The notes beneath the pieces are model-generated. The model ran no database searches. It had not been told where the DNA came from and worked only from the letters and a program-made list of their open reading frames with translations. The position numbers and the translations under genes are program-made. From Caprimulgus europaeus (Eukaryota > Chordata > Aves > Caprimulgiformes > Caprimulgidae), in contig OU015541.1 of the NCBI GenBank assembly GCA_907165065.1, positions 10,798,501-10,862,500 of the forward strand: 64,000 bases of DNA, in the 5' to 3' direction. Position 1 is the first letter of the stretch; each line of letters starts with the position of its first letter. Shown here piece after piece: positions 30,210-43,633 of this stretch.

Positions 30210-31559
30210 CTGCGAGACAGAGGGGACATCAGCACTAGCCACAGCCATTGCCATCTCCCCCCCTACGCCATGGTCCAGTGCCCAGGGCTGACACTGCCTT
30301 CCTCCTCCTCCTCCTCCTCGCCATCCCTCCAGCGCAGGGCCAGCCACTCACACCCGCTCGCTCTGATCTCTCATGTGTGAAGAGGGGACAATTCTCTGCT
30401 CCACTTCATCAAACCCACCCAGGGATGGGAAAGGGGGTGGCTGGAGCCGCCCCAAGCGATGTGCAGGGTGAGAGGGGAGCGCAGGCACCCCCAGCCCACC
30501 AAGGGATTTCTCGGGGCAGAAGCAAAGCCAGTTCCTCTGGAGACACCAGCATTTCCAGCCCTGCACCTCTGGATGGCTGGGACTGGTGGCAGGGAGGGTC
30601 AGCCACCAACCATGGACCTCTCACCCCAGGGATAAGAGTCACCTTCTCCATCCCCAACAGCACAGACAGATGCTATAGCATGAACCATGCAGAAGGACTG
30701 GGAGCACCTTGTGCTGCTCAAGCCCTGACTCAACCAGAAAAACACGTTTTAGACCTTTTTTTTAAAAAAAAGGACAGTTTCTTGTCACAAGTGTGAGTGA
30801 TGGGGGAACACTTGTCAGCACCAGTGGCTCAGGGCAGAGCTTTGGGCTGAAAGCAGAGCAGGGCAGGGTCCTACAGAGACAGGGCAGTCACCTTGCCTGG
30901 CTCTGCCAGCCCCTGCCAGTTCCCAGATCCTGCAGGAACTGCCCCTTCTCCCCCTCACATACTGAGAAAGCAATTTCTCTCCAGCTGACCCTGCTCACCC
31001 AGTGCTGGGCAGAGGCTCCAGCTCTCCCCAGAGGGCCCCAGCTTGCCCAGCACAGAGGGGATCCAGCCCCCATGGCAACCCCAGCTTCACAGCCCTAAGC
31101 AGCACCCCAAAGCACTCCTGTCTCGCTCCAAAGCTGGAGCCCAGGTTTCACATCTCACTCAGGAGGAACATCCCAGACGGATGAGGACAGGGTGGGCAGG
31201 TTTTTGCTGTGCTGTCATCTAACCCTGCTGGGAGCAAGCCTAGAAGAGAGACCAGCCACAGCCTCCTGCCTTCATGCCCTTGGCCACCAAGGTGTAGCCA
31301 GGGGAAGTCTCGCACAGAGACAGGAGCAAAGCAGAAAGAGCTGCTGCTCCCCCAGCTGCCATCACAGCCACCCCTGCCCCACTCAGCCTGTGCATTACCC
31401 AGATCACGGCACACCACCCCACAGCACGCACACCCAGCTTGTTGCATTGCAAACACCACGACGTGGTGGTGGAAACCACCGAGTAAACCTCAGTGGGGTG
31501 GGTGGAACACCGGGCAGCCACCCTATGTCCCTCTTGCTGGGTGGGCGCCTGGGGCGGGG

Positions 31560-31740
31560 GCTGCCGTGGTTTATTTTGCTGGCCTCCCCCTTCCCCTGCT
31601 CATAAGTTTTGTCACTATTTTTAGTGCATTTGATGAGGATAATAAGCAGCAGCTGATTGACGGGTCTTTAAGACTCTGAATGGTTTGTAATTTGTATTTG
31701 ACTAATATTCGCTGGCAATAATTGCACAGCGGGATGGAAG
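31560..31740. promoter_or_regulatory. AT-rich candidate conserved enhancer in SRC intron 1
   Basis: A sharp drop in GC content occurs here. Motifs include 'gctgattgacgggtcttta', 'ttgtaatttgtatttgac', 'taatattc' and 'gcaataattgc'. The absence of simple repeats and the high motif density fit a deeply conserved noncoding element. This is compositional evidence only. Confidence 0.3.
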
Positions 31741-34700
31741 GAGGGGGAAGCTGCAGTCTCAACTCTGGGCTGCAGCACATGAACCAGGCTGTGCTGTGTA
31801 CACACGTGGTGCCACTGGAGCTCCTGGGCACACGCTGCTGAGGCCACGGCCATGCTTAGACAAAATAGGACCAAAAAAGCTACTGGGGAAACCCAAATAC
31901 GCCTCAGCCTGAGGTCAGCCACGCACCCAGGCGGTGAGGTGCAAGGTCCTCCGAAGGGGAAGGGACAGGTCCCTGTGTGGCTGCCAGGAGGATGGATGCA
32001 CTTGCACCCCTCACGCACCCAGGACTGGGTATTTGGTGGCTGAAAGTGGCTGTTGTGGCAGCAGCTTGGCACAGCACAACCTGTCACAGCCTGGCCGCCC
32101 GCTCGGTAGTGGAGCTGTGATCCTAACCAGCGTATCGCCGGCACAGCCATGGCCAGGCTCAGGCAACCTGCCAGCACTGCCACCCCCACGTCTCTCCTGG
32201 TGCTGCTGGGTTCTGCATTGAGGGTCTCCCCACCCCCCCATTCTCCCCAGCTATGGTGGGGCTGAGCTGCAGCCAGAGGGGAGGGTGCCAGGGCTGAATC
32301 CAGCCACCTACCATGCCCAGGGCAGAGCCACAGCAAGGAGAGAGCCACAGCGAGAGGCTAACCCACCCTCCTCCCTCCAAAAGCAATTAAAAATGAAGCA
32401 CACTCAGCTGCACAACTCAGCTCACATCAGATCACGGCACGAGACAGCGGCGTCCCTGTCCTCCCCCGCCGGCGCTGGAAATGCCGCCTGACCTGCCCAG
32501 CATCCCCGCTCCTCTGCCACCCGCATCCCCAGGGATTCTCCCCTCCAAAAATTAACTGGTAAGTTGGGATGCAGGAAAAGGCCCCATCCCCTGCCCTACC
32601 TCCCCACGGCAGAGATGCTCTCGGAAAGACAACAGCGAGGGGAACCGGCTGCTCTCTGGTCCTGCTCTGGCTGTTTCCCGCTGCGCCTGGATTGCTCAAG
32701 GATACAATGGCCGTGGTAGCGCCATGCTGATAGCGGGGCTGGCGGAGGGGGAAGCGATCCTATCTTCTTTTCAAAGACACTAACAAAAGACACTGATTGG
32801 GAGCAGACAAAACACAGCGGTATGGCTCCTGCCAGGCAGCAGCAGAAACCTTGGGAAATGCCGCGACAGGCTGGGGCCTGACTCCAGACAGCGAGCCTTG
32901 GGGAGGGAGACAGCTCCCGCAAAACAGGCTCCGTCCTTGGGGCTGCCCAGGAGCTGGGGGGATGCTGAGCAGCATCTCCGGCTGATGGGATGGAGTGGGT
33001 GCTGGGGAGGTGGTAGGTGAGGGACTGGGGGCACCGGCACCCACCCACTGCCGGCGTGAGCTGAGCCGTGTCCCCAGTTCACAAAGCCCTGGCGAGATTA
33101 ATAACAGCACTTGTCTCCCGCCAGACTGAAAAATGAAGCGTGCAGGACAGCGGGCGAGACAAAGCAGCCTGGCGGCACCCAGCCCACGGCAGCAGGCACT
33201 GGGGACGGGAAGGAGCAGAGAGCAGTGATCCCAAACCCACCCCAACCCGCTCCATCCCCCGCTGCACTCAACCGACCCCTCCCAGCAGCACCAGCATCCA
33301 GCTGGAGCAGATCCGTGCAGGACAAAGAGAAGCCGCCTACAAGGTGTGCCATCAAAACCAGAGATGCCAGGGCGGAGGCAGGCAGGTGAGAGCTGAAGGG
33401 CACCTCGCTGTCCCCGCATCCCCCCTGCCCGGTGGCACTAAGAGGCCACAGTGCTGCCCCAGCCATGGCAGTACCCAGACAGCGGGGCCAGCACCGTGGG
33501 GAGACGGTGGCCTCTGTGCTGGGGGAGATGAATCACTGTTTGGTCAGAGCTGCCATAACCACAGCAAGGGTGGCACCCAAACAGCCAGCACCCCAGCACC
33601 CCGTCCTCCTCCCTGCATCGCCCCCCGCTCCCTCCCTGGATTTTGGCAGGGCAGCCGGCCCCAGACAGGCTCACACAGCCATTTCCCCCTTGGTCCCATG
33701 GGATGCTGCTGAGGTTCTGCCTTTTCCCAGGGCTGGGGGCCAGTGAAGGGCAGCACAGCCCCAAGGGTGTTGGGGAAAGTCTTGCTGCCCCCGCTCAGCC
33801 CACCAGCCTCTCCTGCCACCCGACCACGGCAGGTCAATGTGTCCCCCACGGAAAAAGCGATTCCCATCCCCTGTCCCATGCCATCGGGCTTTGCTTGGTA
33901 CAAGAAGGGGAACACAGAGGCACATCCCTGCCAGGCTGGGACCAGCCCCACTGCAGTGAGTCCCAAGGGCTGGTGAAAAAGGGGCAGCTGCTCCCCCAGC
34001 CTCATAAAGCAGAGTGTGATGCTGCAGATGCTCTCCCTGTCCGGCTGACACCACGAAGGCACACCTGGGTCACACCTCCAGCCCTTCTCCTCCCCAAGGA
34101 CACTCGTTTCCCACCTTGCACTGATTCCTAAAACAAAAGGAGGGATGCAGAGATGCTCACTTCATCTCTCGGCTCACATCTGGGGACCAGGGGAGCCACT
34201 TCCATGGGTAGGTGTCCCCGATGCCCACCCAGGACCCCCACTTCTGCATGTCAAAGGTTCCTGGGTGAAGGCACCCCAGCCCTCCCCTGGCTCCCCTTGG
34301 CTGATGGAAAACTCTCCCAGGTTAAAGGAATCACTGGCAGAGGAGAGGGGAGGGCAGCGCGGCCGCTGCGCGGGGGCCCAGCTACATGCTCCCCACATAC
34401 GTGAGTCCCAGCCCCTCCCATCTGACCCTGTCAACTCCTGTTAAATTAAAACCATCTTAATTAAAGCTCCACAGCCCAAGCTAGCAGGGGCCAGTGGGTC
34501 ACGACAGGGAAAGGATAATTAAATCAACCATCCAAACTCACTCCCCCAAGTATGGGGGAGAGTCACGGTCAGGAGCGATGCAAAATGCCTCTGAAAAGCT
34601 GTGTCAAAACAGAAGGTTTCAAAGACCAAAACAAACCCCTGAGAAGCACAAAAGCAGGTTCTGGATGTTTATCTGGCCAAAAAACTGGGAAACACCAAGC

Positions 34701-37568
34701 ACACACCCAGGGAGCCGGATGGGTGGCAAGTTGTGCTTGCTGGTGCTGAGCACTCAGTTTTAAGTCTTCTTCTCTCCCAAGGGATGGGAGAAGGGGAGGT
34801 GGCTGCCACCACCCTGCAGCAGATCGGGGTACTGGTGGGGCCACATCTTCAGACCCCTGTCGTGTAGATGTGGGCAGCCTGGGCACACCCACTGCCATGC
34901 TCACCCACAGCTCCATGCACCAGGTCCCTGGGAGCTGGCAAAGCTTGGCCCACTCAAAGCTCCCACCATGGCAGTGGGTTTTTAATGTACATCACTGAGT
35001 GGCATGGAGGGCTCTGGAGGGAGCTGGCAACCACCTTTCTTGACCAGCACACCATCAAGGGAAGCTTGCAGGGGCTCCTGGAACACCATTTCCCAGTTAG
35101 AGGTGGAAAAATAAGCTTTTTCATCATGAGGCTGGTCCAGCACAGGACAAGGGGTTGGAGAGGTGGCGATATCTCCAGCAGATGCTCACAGCTGGCCGGG
35201 CACTGGGCAGCCTGACCTCACTGGTGCTGCTCCAGGTCAGAGCACGGATGCCTCCCAGTGCCTCCCAGCCCGATTCAGCCTGTGCTTCCAGCAACCCCAC
35301 CGGGACACCAGCCAAAGCCAGGGATTGCCCAACCAGCTCCAGCAAACACCTTCCAAAGGCACACAAAGCCTTTGGCCTGCGTTAACCCGAAGCCGGCTTC
35401 TCCCAGACAGGTGATGAAGGCAACGCTCTCCTCCTGCCAAGTCCAGGAGAAGGAAAGGAAATGCTTCTAAGGGCGGCAGTGCCCGCAGGGCTGGGAAGCA
35501 CCAATGTCAAACCAGGCTGGCACTAGGGCGCCGGAGCTCCTGGGTACCAGGGCTGCCTGGAGCCACAGGACGATGCTTCTCCAAAACAGCCTTCTAGATC
35601 AGCACAGGGGGTTCAGTGCCCCCCAAAATGCACATTTTTAATATTAGCCCCCAGGCACGCTGGCATCTGCAGGCTCCCAGCACCTCCCACCTAATTCTCT
35701 AGTTTCCTACAGCCCCATCACATCAACACTGTCAAAGGCACCAAGGGACCAGCCCTGCTGGAGGGGGTGACAGAGACGCGGTGACACGAGCTGGCCTCTC
35801 GAGGAAGAGGGAGGATCTCTGTTCCTCATTTCTGCAGTGCCTCTCCCAGCACAGCCAGCCTCAGGCTCCACAAAACAGAGTTTGCTTCTGCTTTCTGGAA
35901 GGGGACATCTGCCCTGGGTACTCCCTGGGGACAGCCATGGCACAGCACCCAGCTTGCCCTGTGCTTGGCTCCTGGGGAAGGGGCATGTGGCAGCGAGAGG
36001 CTGATGTGACTCACGGGCAGCTCAGATCCAGCCATCAGCACGTGTCCCGGCTCAAGGGCTGCCACACCCAACAGCGCCCGACAGCACCCCAGGAATTTCA
36101 GCCCCGGGTGAGGATGGAAGCGCAGTCAGGCGGCAAATCTCCAGGGGGAGGAAGGGGGCAAGGAACACGCAGGAGGCAGAAAAGCTCCAGATCTGAGCAA
36201 GTTACAACCACCCCTGGCCACGCTGGCGTCACTGCTAAAACATTTCCACCTTCAGAGAAACCAGCCCATCCAGTCCAGCGAGGAGAGGAGCTCCCCGGGG
36301 CTCCACCAGCCCTCCGGGGCTGGAGCTGCAGCCCCACCAGCCCCACAAAGGGGTCCTGCAGGACCCCCATAGCAGGAAACCTCCCAGCAACCCTCCTGAC
36401 ATGGAACAGGAACTGAAACACTCGCTGGTAAAAAAGGGAAAATGCAGGGAGGGTATTTGCACCCTCAATACAAACCCTGTGGGGCCGGGCATCGCCCCGC
36501 TGCCGGCCACGAGCCACAGGGACTTGGCAGGACACGTGCTGGGGTTCACTGCAACAGGAGGGTATGAAGGAGAAGCCAAGCAGAAGCCAAGGATCCTCCA
36601 TCACCAATTTCCAACACTTCCCACTTTGCAGACCTCTGAACAGTTTCAAACCAAGAAGCAGGATCCCACGCAGCAAATTTATGCTGATTATCGGCTTATT
36701 TTCCAAGGTTACTTTGGGACTCTGGGGCATCTGCTTGACAAAAGCCATGTGCTCCAGGGAACCGTGGGACCACCAGCCACAGGGCCAGTGGGTGGCTGAG
36801 GGTCAAGGCTGGGTGATGGGACCATGAGGACAGGATCAGCCTCCAGTAATGCACACTCGACTCCTGCTTTCACCTCCACGGGTATGGATGGGACTGGGAG
36901 CAGCTCCCGCAGCAGTGGGCACAGCCTGGGACCATGGCTCTGGTCTGGGCACCGTCAGCTCCCACACATACCTGGGGAGACCAGACCTCACTGGTGGCAG
37001 AGCTCTGAGAGATGCTGGTTTCCACAGCCACTCCCATCTGCACCACCAAAACAAAGCCACTCACTCAGGATGCATTGGGGAAGCAACCAGGGAGGGTCTG
37101 GAGGGGCAAACAGAAGATCAGCCAGCCCTGGACAGCATTTCCCTACCCAAGGAGCTGCGGTGGATTCCCCAGCCACTCCTGGGGTGAGCAGGATGCTCAG
37201 CAGCTCTGCCGGAGCTGCCGGGAGAGGAGCCGGCCGGGTGCTGCTTATAAACATCCCGAGCAGATGAAAAACAAAGAAAAACGCTGAGCTGGTGGCTTTT
37301 ATCCCCGCCGCTGCGGGAGGGGTGAGCCGGGCCCCACACACCTCCCGGCCCCGCACCGCTCACTGCAGCAGCGGTGGGGAGTGGAGATGGGCTATGGGCG
37401 AGGTGGATGGGGCCAGCCTCGAGCCACCAACACCAGCCAGCAGCATGGGATGAGCTGCACATGGACCTTGCACGCTCTCATGCCCTCGCTGTACAGATCT
37501 TCTCACCTAAAATAACCATCTCGAGCTGGAGCTGTCCCCTCTCTGCTCTCGGGCAGAGCCTGCAGTGA

Positions 37569-37636
37569 CGGGATAAAAGGATGAAGGGATGAAGGGACAA
37601 AGGCACAAAGAGATGAAGGGACAAAGGGACGAAGGC
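37569..37636. repeat. Degenerate GATGAAGG/GACAAAGG purine-rich repeat
   Basis: About eight imperfect 7-9 base units (gatgaagg, gacaaagg, gcacaaag) follow one another on the plus strand. The ORF across it on the minus strand is repeat-derived. Confidence 0.85.
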
Positions 37637-38444
37637 CATCTCTTCTGCTTTCCATCACCTGTGCCTCGTGGTGGCTTCAGCACAGCCCACCAGACCATGG
37701 CACAACAGCCATCCCCATCCCCAAAGCAGTGAGAAGGGCTCAGAGCAGTGTATGCACACACCTGTGCACACACATACCACCCAGGTGTGCCAGCAGCTGC
37801 CCCACACGCTGCTCCCTTCGCCTGTCCCCAGCCACACGCACCGGTCATGGCACCCTGAGCCTTTCCACCCCACACACTTCCAGTCTCAACTGTCCATGAT
37901 GTTGGAGCATGAAACTCATCCTGGTCACGGTGACTTTTGCAGCCTCCACATGCCCTTCCTTCTCCCAGGTCCCAGGACACCCTCCCTGCCCAGCACGGTG
38001 GGGTGCTCACTGGCATCTCCTCCAGCCCTCCTGAGGCTTCCCAATCCCTTCCCAGCACAGCAGGGTCCTGCCAACACTCACCCGATGGGCAGGGGAGGGA
38101 AAGGGCCCAGACAAGCAGGGAGCACCTCCAAGAGCACGTTTCCACCCCAGAGCATCCAGAGTCCCCAGTGGCACCACCTGACCCCACTGCCGCCAGCACC
38201 AGCTGCAGCCTGGCAGCACCAGGAAACCACCAAGCCATGAGGGCTGGTTCTGGCTGCAGAAGCTGGTGCCCAGCTGTGCCAGTCTGGGGAGGAAACCCTG
38301 GAAAACTCTGTCTGAGAGGCTGCGGCTGAGTGGGCGAGGAAGGCTGAGATGCTTCATGGAGATCAGATTGTATCTGCCCTGCGTAAGGAAGAGCTGTGCC
38401 CATGGTGCATGCATGGTGTAAGGCAGTGCAGCCAGGTGGGAAAA

Positions 38445-38558
38445 GGGGAAACTGAGGCACGCACTCAGTGTAAAACCTCACCAACCTCTGATAGCAGTGT
38501 GGACACCTTCCCTCTCTAGGCAGCCTCCCAGGTGCTGCTGGGGGAAACTGAGGCACAC
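38445..38558 (+). repeat. Two MIR/L2-type 'gggaaactgaggcac' motifs
   Basis: The motif gggaaactgaggcacgc at 38445 recurs as ggggaaactgaggcacac near 38541, about 95 bp apart. The motif is typical of MIR/L2 cores. Two fragments, or a duplicated fragment, are possible. Confidence 0.35.
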
Positions 38559-41500
38559 AATGCTCTTTACTAGTCTGGGAAGCAAAGTGGAGTAGTGAAA
38601 CCCAGACACCATGCTGCACCTCCATCCTCAAATTCCTGCTAAAGGGACCCCATGGGGAGACACTTTTAGGATTAATTTAGCAGCAACCCAACCCTGTCAT
38701 GCTGCACCTGTCATGGGAAGGGGGATGCTGCATGGGAAGGGGGCACATGGCTCGGGACAGGCTGGACTCGTTAACCTCACCTGTGGTGGAGGGGGTAAGG
38801 CAGCAGTGAGCTTTTACCCTCATTTCCCGGGATTTTGGTGGCCAAGATTACCAGACACAGTGGGGAAGGATGGGAGCAGCCACAGCGGGTGGAAGCTATT
38901 TTTGCAGCGCGCAGTCAGGTTTTCCTCCCTCCATCCAGCCCCAACACAGCGGGCTCAGAGCCAGACGAAACCTCACGGTCACGGGAGCGAGACCGCAACA
39001 GGTCAAGTGTGGGACGGGGCTGGGACACTCGGGGCCGGGATCTGAGACCTGCAGCGCAGGGAAGGAAGCGCCACACAGCCCGAGTCACAAGTGTCCCCAC
39101 GTCACGCGCGGGCAGAGGCGCTGACCCAGCAAAGCCCGTTTGCCCTTTACCACCAACGCCGAAGCCATCCCGGTGCCCTCCCGGCACGGGGGCTCAGGCG
39201 TGCCAGGCTGCACACCTTGCCCAAACCCCTGCCAGCTCCCCGGCTGCGAGGCAAGGGCAGGCTGGCTACGCATCTGCCCTATTTGTTGTATTTTTGCCTT
39301 AAACACCTGGGTGGTTCTGATCCCCAAATTCCTCCAGATGAGGCTGCAGACCCCACACACCACTCCACGGATACTTCAGGCACTGCATCTCCACCAAGAC
39401 CACCTGCAGCCAAGGGGCTCAGGCAGATTTCTTTAAGTCCTGAATGAAAATCAACGACGAGCCCCCCTCGCAGCAGCCGATGCCCCACAGCAGCCCAGCA
39501 ACCCCCCAGCCCTCCAAACTCCTCTTGGCTCAGCAGCGAGGGCAGCCAGGAGATACGTAGCCTGGAGGGAAGTCAGTGCAAGACGCAGATTTGCAGGTCC
39601 TGGTTCCTGGCCCACGTTCAAACCACATTTGTTCCTGAAATCTGTTTCAGGGCTTTATTTTCAAAGCATGCATGTGCAGAGGCATGTGCAAAGCAGCACC
39701 GGTTCGTGCTGCAGCCAGTGCTGAGGTCGCCTGTGCCAACACGGGGCCAAGCTGGGGGCTTGGGTGCACCCGAGCTCCGACCGCAGCCCACGCCAACAGA
39801 GCCACGCTCAGCCAATTAATTACATACAGTTTTTTTCTCCCTCCTAAGTGGATGATACACCAGACTATCTCACAGCTCACTGCCAATTTAAAAGATGAAG
39901 AACCAAAGGCATTATGATTTTTCTGAGGTCTGCTTTAAAATAGCCCCACGACACACTGCACATTTTTTGCTGATGGGCGGAAACTTCAGCAAGACGCCAG
40001 CCCCGGGGGAGTCCGTCCACACCACCCGCAGCTACAGGCGGTCGAAAAGAGAAGGAGGTTGGACTGGAAACAGCCACAATCCACGCTCCCGTCCCAGGAA
40101 CAGTCATGCAAGGATGGTTATTTCCATCCAGACGTCTGAGATGCTCCCAGGACATTGGATGAAAGACATCAGTCCCGCACGGAGCAGCATGGGGACACGC
40201 CAGCCCATGGGATGCGTGCTGGACACATCTCCAGGGCGAGACGGAAGTGAGCTCAGATGGGAAATTGTTCCGAGAGAGATAAAGGAACAAGTTGGAAACT
40301 GAGCTGCAAAATAGACAGTACAGGAAACAATAGTGCTGCAGATAGGCTTTCAAATTTCCCCCAGCAATGCCAGGAGCTTTGTCCCAGAGATGCTCAGAGG
40401 TTTCCCCCCTTGACACGCGGGGAGGAGGTGCAGACTATTTGGTCGCTCCTACTTTTCCCTTTCAAAATGTTGTAGACATTTGCTGGTTGTTAAAATGAGA
40501 TGCTACGGGCCAAGTCCTTCAGGTCTCATGAGATAAGAGTTTTAGCTCTGGGATAGTCTTGGCACCAGTAGCAGGGAGAGGCAGATGGGATTTGGGAGGC
40601 ATGGGAGCCCTGGTCCGTCCCCTCCTCACCAAGGTGAGCCCGGCGAAATGATGCTGATTCCCAAGAGCTGCACATGCTGCTAAAGGCCATCCCTGCCTCA
40701 GGACTGCTGATGTCCCCTCCGTGCCACCAAAGCAGCAAAGGAGCCTCTTGCCTCAGCCCCAGAGGCTCCACATAGGTTGGTCACCACAAACTTCAGCTTT
40801 TCCTCATCTTGTCCCCCAGCTCCTTGGCCAGGGGCTCAGACGTCCCTTTCTGCCTCCCCACAGTCCCGCCACGATTTTTCATCACTCTGGCACAAAGTCA
40901 TTAAAGGCCAGAGCTATGGTTAGGGCACCTCCATCACCCAGGGACCACTGCAAGGCCACTAATGATCAAGACAGGGAACACCAGACTTCCCTCAGCTGCT
41001 GCTGCGCCAGCGCGTAAATAACCAGCTCCTCCAAAAACCTCCTTGGGCTGTGTTCTGGCAGAGCCACCAAGGCGAGGTGTTTGGAGAAGCCTCTGCCCTG
41101 CTGCTCCCAGGTCAAAGCTTGGAACCGGGAACCAACCCTCGATCTTTCAAGCAAACGTGCCCTTCTCTGACAAACGAGCACTAACTGGCTAATGATTACA
41201 GAGACCCGGCTCCTTGGGGAGCCAGCACACGAGCCTCATCCCAGAGACACCAAACAGCCAAGGTTTTGCTATGGGCCAGATCCTGACCCAGCACGAAGTG
41301 GTGCAGAACAACTGGCTTAGCACTGGGCAGCCCAGGATCAGCTTCTCTGGCTGCAAAGGTGTCAGGAGCAGCCCCACAGTGGAAATAACCAACAGGATAT
41401 TGCTTTAAAGTGCGAGATTGCTGATGTCCCCTCCCCAGAGAGCCCTGCCAGTCCCCCTCCCTTGTTTGAACAACATGTGCTGCATGGGGGGCCCAGGTGT

Positions 41501-43322
41501 GTGTTGAGCTGCTGGGTGCTGAGGGGTCTCCAAGCCTGGCAGAGATGAACAGCTTCCCACAATTAACAGCTGGACCTTGGGAGAGGTCGTCGTTCTCCCA
41601 CCCACATGCCGGCACTGCAGGCAGTGGGTATCTCCTTGGCTGACAGGAGAGCGACAAAGCCCTCCAGCTCCTACTGCCGTTCACCTCCTCCTCTGGGGAG
41701 CACTGCCAGGCAGGAGGAAGAAACATCAAGTCTTTTGTTGCCACCTTCCCGCAGCTCAGTTTGCATACAGCACTGCTGGGGACGTGCTGTCCTGTCCCTG
41801 TCCCCACTGCACAGGCAGCACCGGCCCCAGGCAGGAGCTCACCCCAGGAACCCCCCCGGGTGTTGCACCCCCCAAAGCCCGCAGCTCCCAATGCCACCGG
41901 GTGGTGGGACCTGTCTTGGGGGGCTCCCCCCGCTGCACTGAGCAGCCACATCACGTCCCTTCCTTTGCATCGCTCCTGGGCAGCCAGGAGGACAGTGAGC
42001 CAGCGGCACACGCATGGTAGCACAACCCACTCCCTGCCACCTTTACTGACCCACTGCCACTCGATGGCATTGGGACCAGGACCACAGTCACCTGCCAGTC
42101 CCAAGTCCGGGGGGCTGAGCCCCAGCACCCCACAGCAGCGGTGGCCAGGGCGGGGAAGGGCCGGGGAGGAGCAGGCTGTGCAGGGGCAGCAAACATGGGG
42201 AGACGCAGCAGATCCCCACTCATCTCCAGTGGGTCTCACAGGAGCTGCGCAGCTCCCAGAGATGATGCCCAGCACCAGACAGGAGCACGTCAGGGTCAGT
42301 GCTGTGAGATGCCACCCTCCCCTCCAGCCCTTGTCCCCAGCACACACATGGCCCTGTGCAGTGGGTCCCATCCCCACCGGCTGGTATGGGACAGGGACCC
42401 CATGTCTGTCCCAAATGGCACTGGAACACAGCAGGGACAGCGAGCAGGGACAAAGGCCCACCCCGACCCCAGCGTGGCTCAGGGCAAAACCCACGATGCT
42501 GTTTGATGGCACCAGGGGCTGCGACAGGGACGGAGGGGACACGCCAGTGCCACTGCTCGCAGCCACACACGGGGGTTGGATCGCCCAGGCTGCGATGGAG
42601 GAACTCCCGGGCTGGAGAAAGCCTTTAACCGGGGAACGCGGGGCTCTGCAGGCTGGAGGCTGGCAGCCTCGGTGAGGGGCACGGCGGGGAGCCCGGCCGG
42701 ACACAGCTCCCGGGGCCATCGGGACTGGACAGGAGCCCCAGAATTACCGGGGAGCAAACACAGCGAGGGAAGCGAATCAGGAGACATCAAAGCAGGGGGG
42801 CGATGAATATTTCATGTCCTGGCCTACATACAGCCCGGCCCTCCCCGCCCTGCGCTCCCGGGGGTCCCCCGCAGCCCCTGATCACAACAAAGGGGAGTTA
42901 CGGGCAGGCGGAACCGCCCCGCCGGACCCCCGGCCGGACCCACAGCTGCCCCGCTGGACCGGTGACACCCCCAGCCAGCCCCACAGCTGCCCCACCGCAC
43001 CGTGCGGGTCCATCCGCTGCTGGAACCAGAGCCGCCCCACCGACACCCCCAGCCAGACCATGAGCATCCCTGTCCGGACCCACAGCCGGCTCGCTGGGCT
43101 GCGGGCATTCCCCGCTGCCGGACCCACTGCTGCCCCACCGGAGCCGGCGCATCCTCGGCTGGACCCACAGCCACCGTGACAAACTGCCGGTACCCTCGAC
43201 CGGACGCGCAACCAGCCCGGACGGACCCGCAATCAGCTCACCCGGCTGCGGGCATCCCCTGCCGTTCCCCGCTGCCGGACCCCCGGCATCCCCCGCCAGA
43301 CCCACAGCCGCCCCCCGCTCAC

Positions 43323-43480
43323 CTCCCGCCTGTGAGCGCAGCGGGGCCGGCCCCGCCGCTCTCCTCCAGCTCCCGGCCCCGGCTTTGTCTCCGCGCCGGG
43401 GGCGCGGCCGCCGCCCCCCACCGCCGCGCTGGGTGCCCGCACCACTCCGCAACGCACCGACCAGAGCCGAGCCGAGCCGG
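43323..43480 (-). other. SRC: Candidate first exon of SRC (noncoding)
   Basis: The 3' boundary is set by the donor GGAG|gtgagc in the CpG island; the 5' end is a guess. The segment is GC-rich and lies upstream of all other SRC exons on the same strand. Frames across it could not be joined to Src without an ATG conflict, so I treat it as untranslated. Confidence 0.4.
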
Positions 43481-43600
43481 GCGCTCAGGGCTGCGCCGGC
43501 GGCAGCAGCATCGCGCAACTCCGCGGATCCAGCGCGCTGCCGGCTCGTCCGCCCCCGCTCACCCCTTCTCCGGGGCGGGGGGAGAACCCACGGGGAGGGG

Positions 43601-43631
<31 letters not shown>

Positions 43632-43633
43632 AA
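43601..43633. repeat. Poly(A)/poly(T) tract in the CpG island
   Basis: Eighteen A, a G, then fourteen A interrupt the GC-rich island. It may be nucleosome-excluding DNA near the promoter, or the tail of an old insertion. Confidence 0.9.

Larger units (their letters stand above)
30210..43322 (-). other. SRC: SRC intron 1 (5' noncoding), no gene seen
   Basis: Thirteen kilobases of mostly GC-rich sequence lie between the putative first exon and the 75-nt exon. Many long open frames occur on both strands, but their composition is biased (Pro, Ala, Gly, Ser, Arg) and none has a recognised domain. Points of note are a TCC repeat at 30300, an AT-rich candidate enhancer at 31.6 kb, a duplicated MIR/L2-type motif at 38.45 and 38.54 kb, a degenerate purine repeat at 37.57 kb and a CpG cluster at about 38.9-39.2 kb. 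Confidence 0.55.

Noticed and set aside
41196-42719. 507-codon minus-strand ORF, the longest in the window
   Set aside because: It is low in recognisable structure, Pro/Ser/Gly/Cys/Trp-rich, and overlaps long ORFs in other frames. GC-rich DNA with few stop codons explains it. I would reconsider with transcript support.
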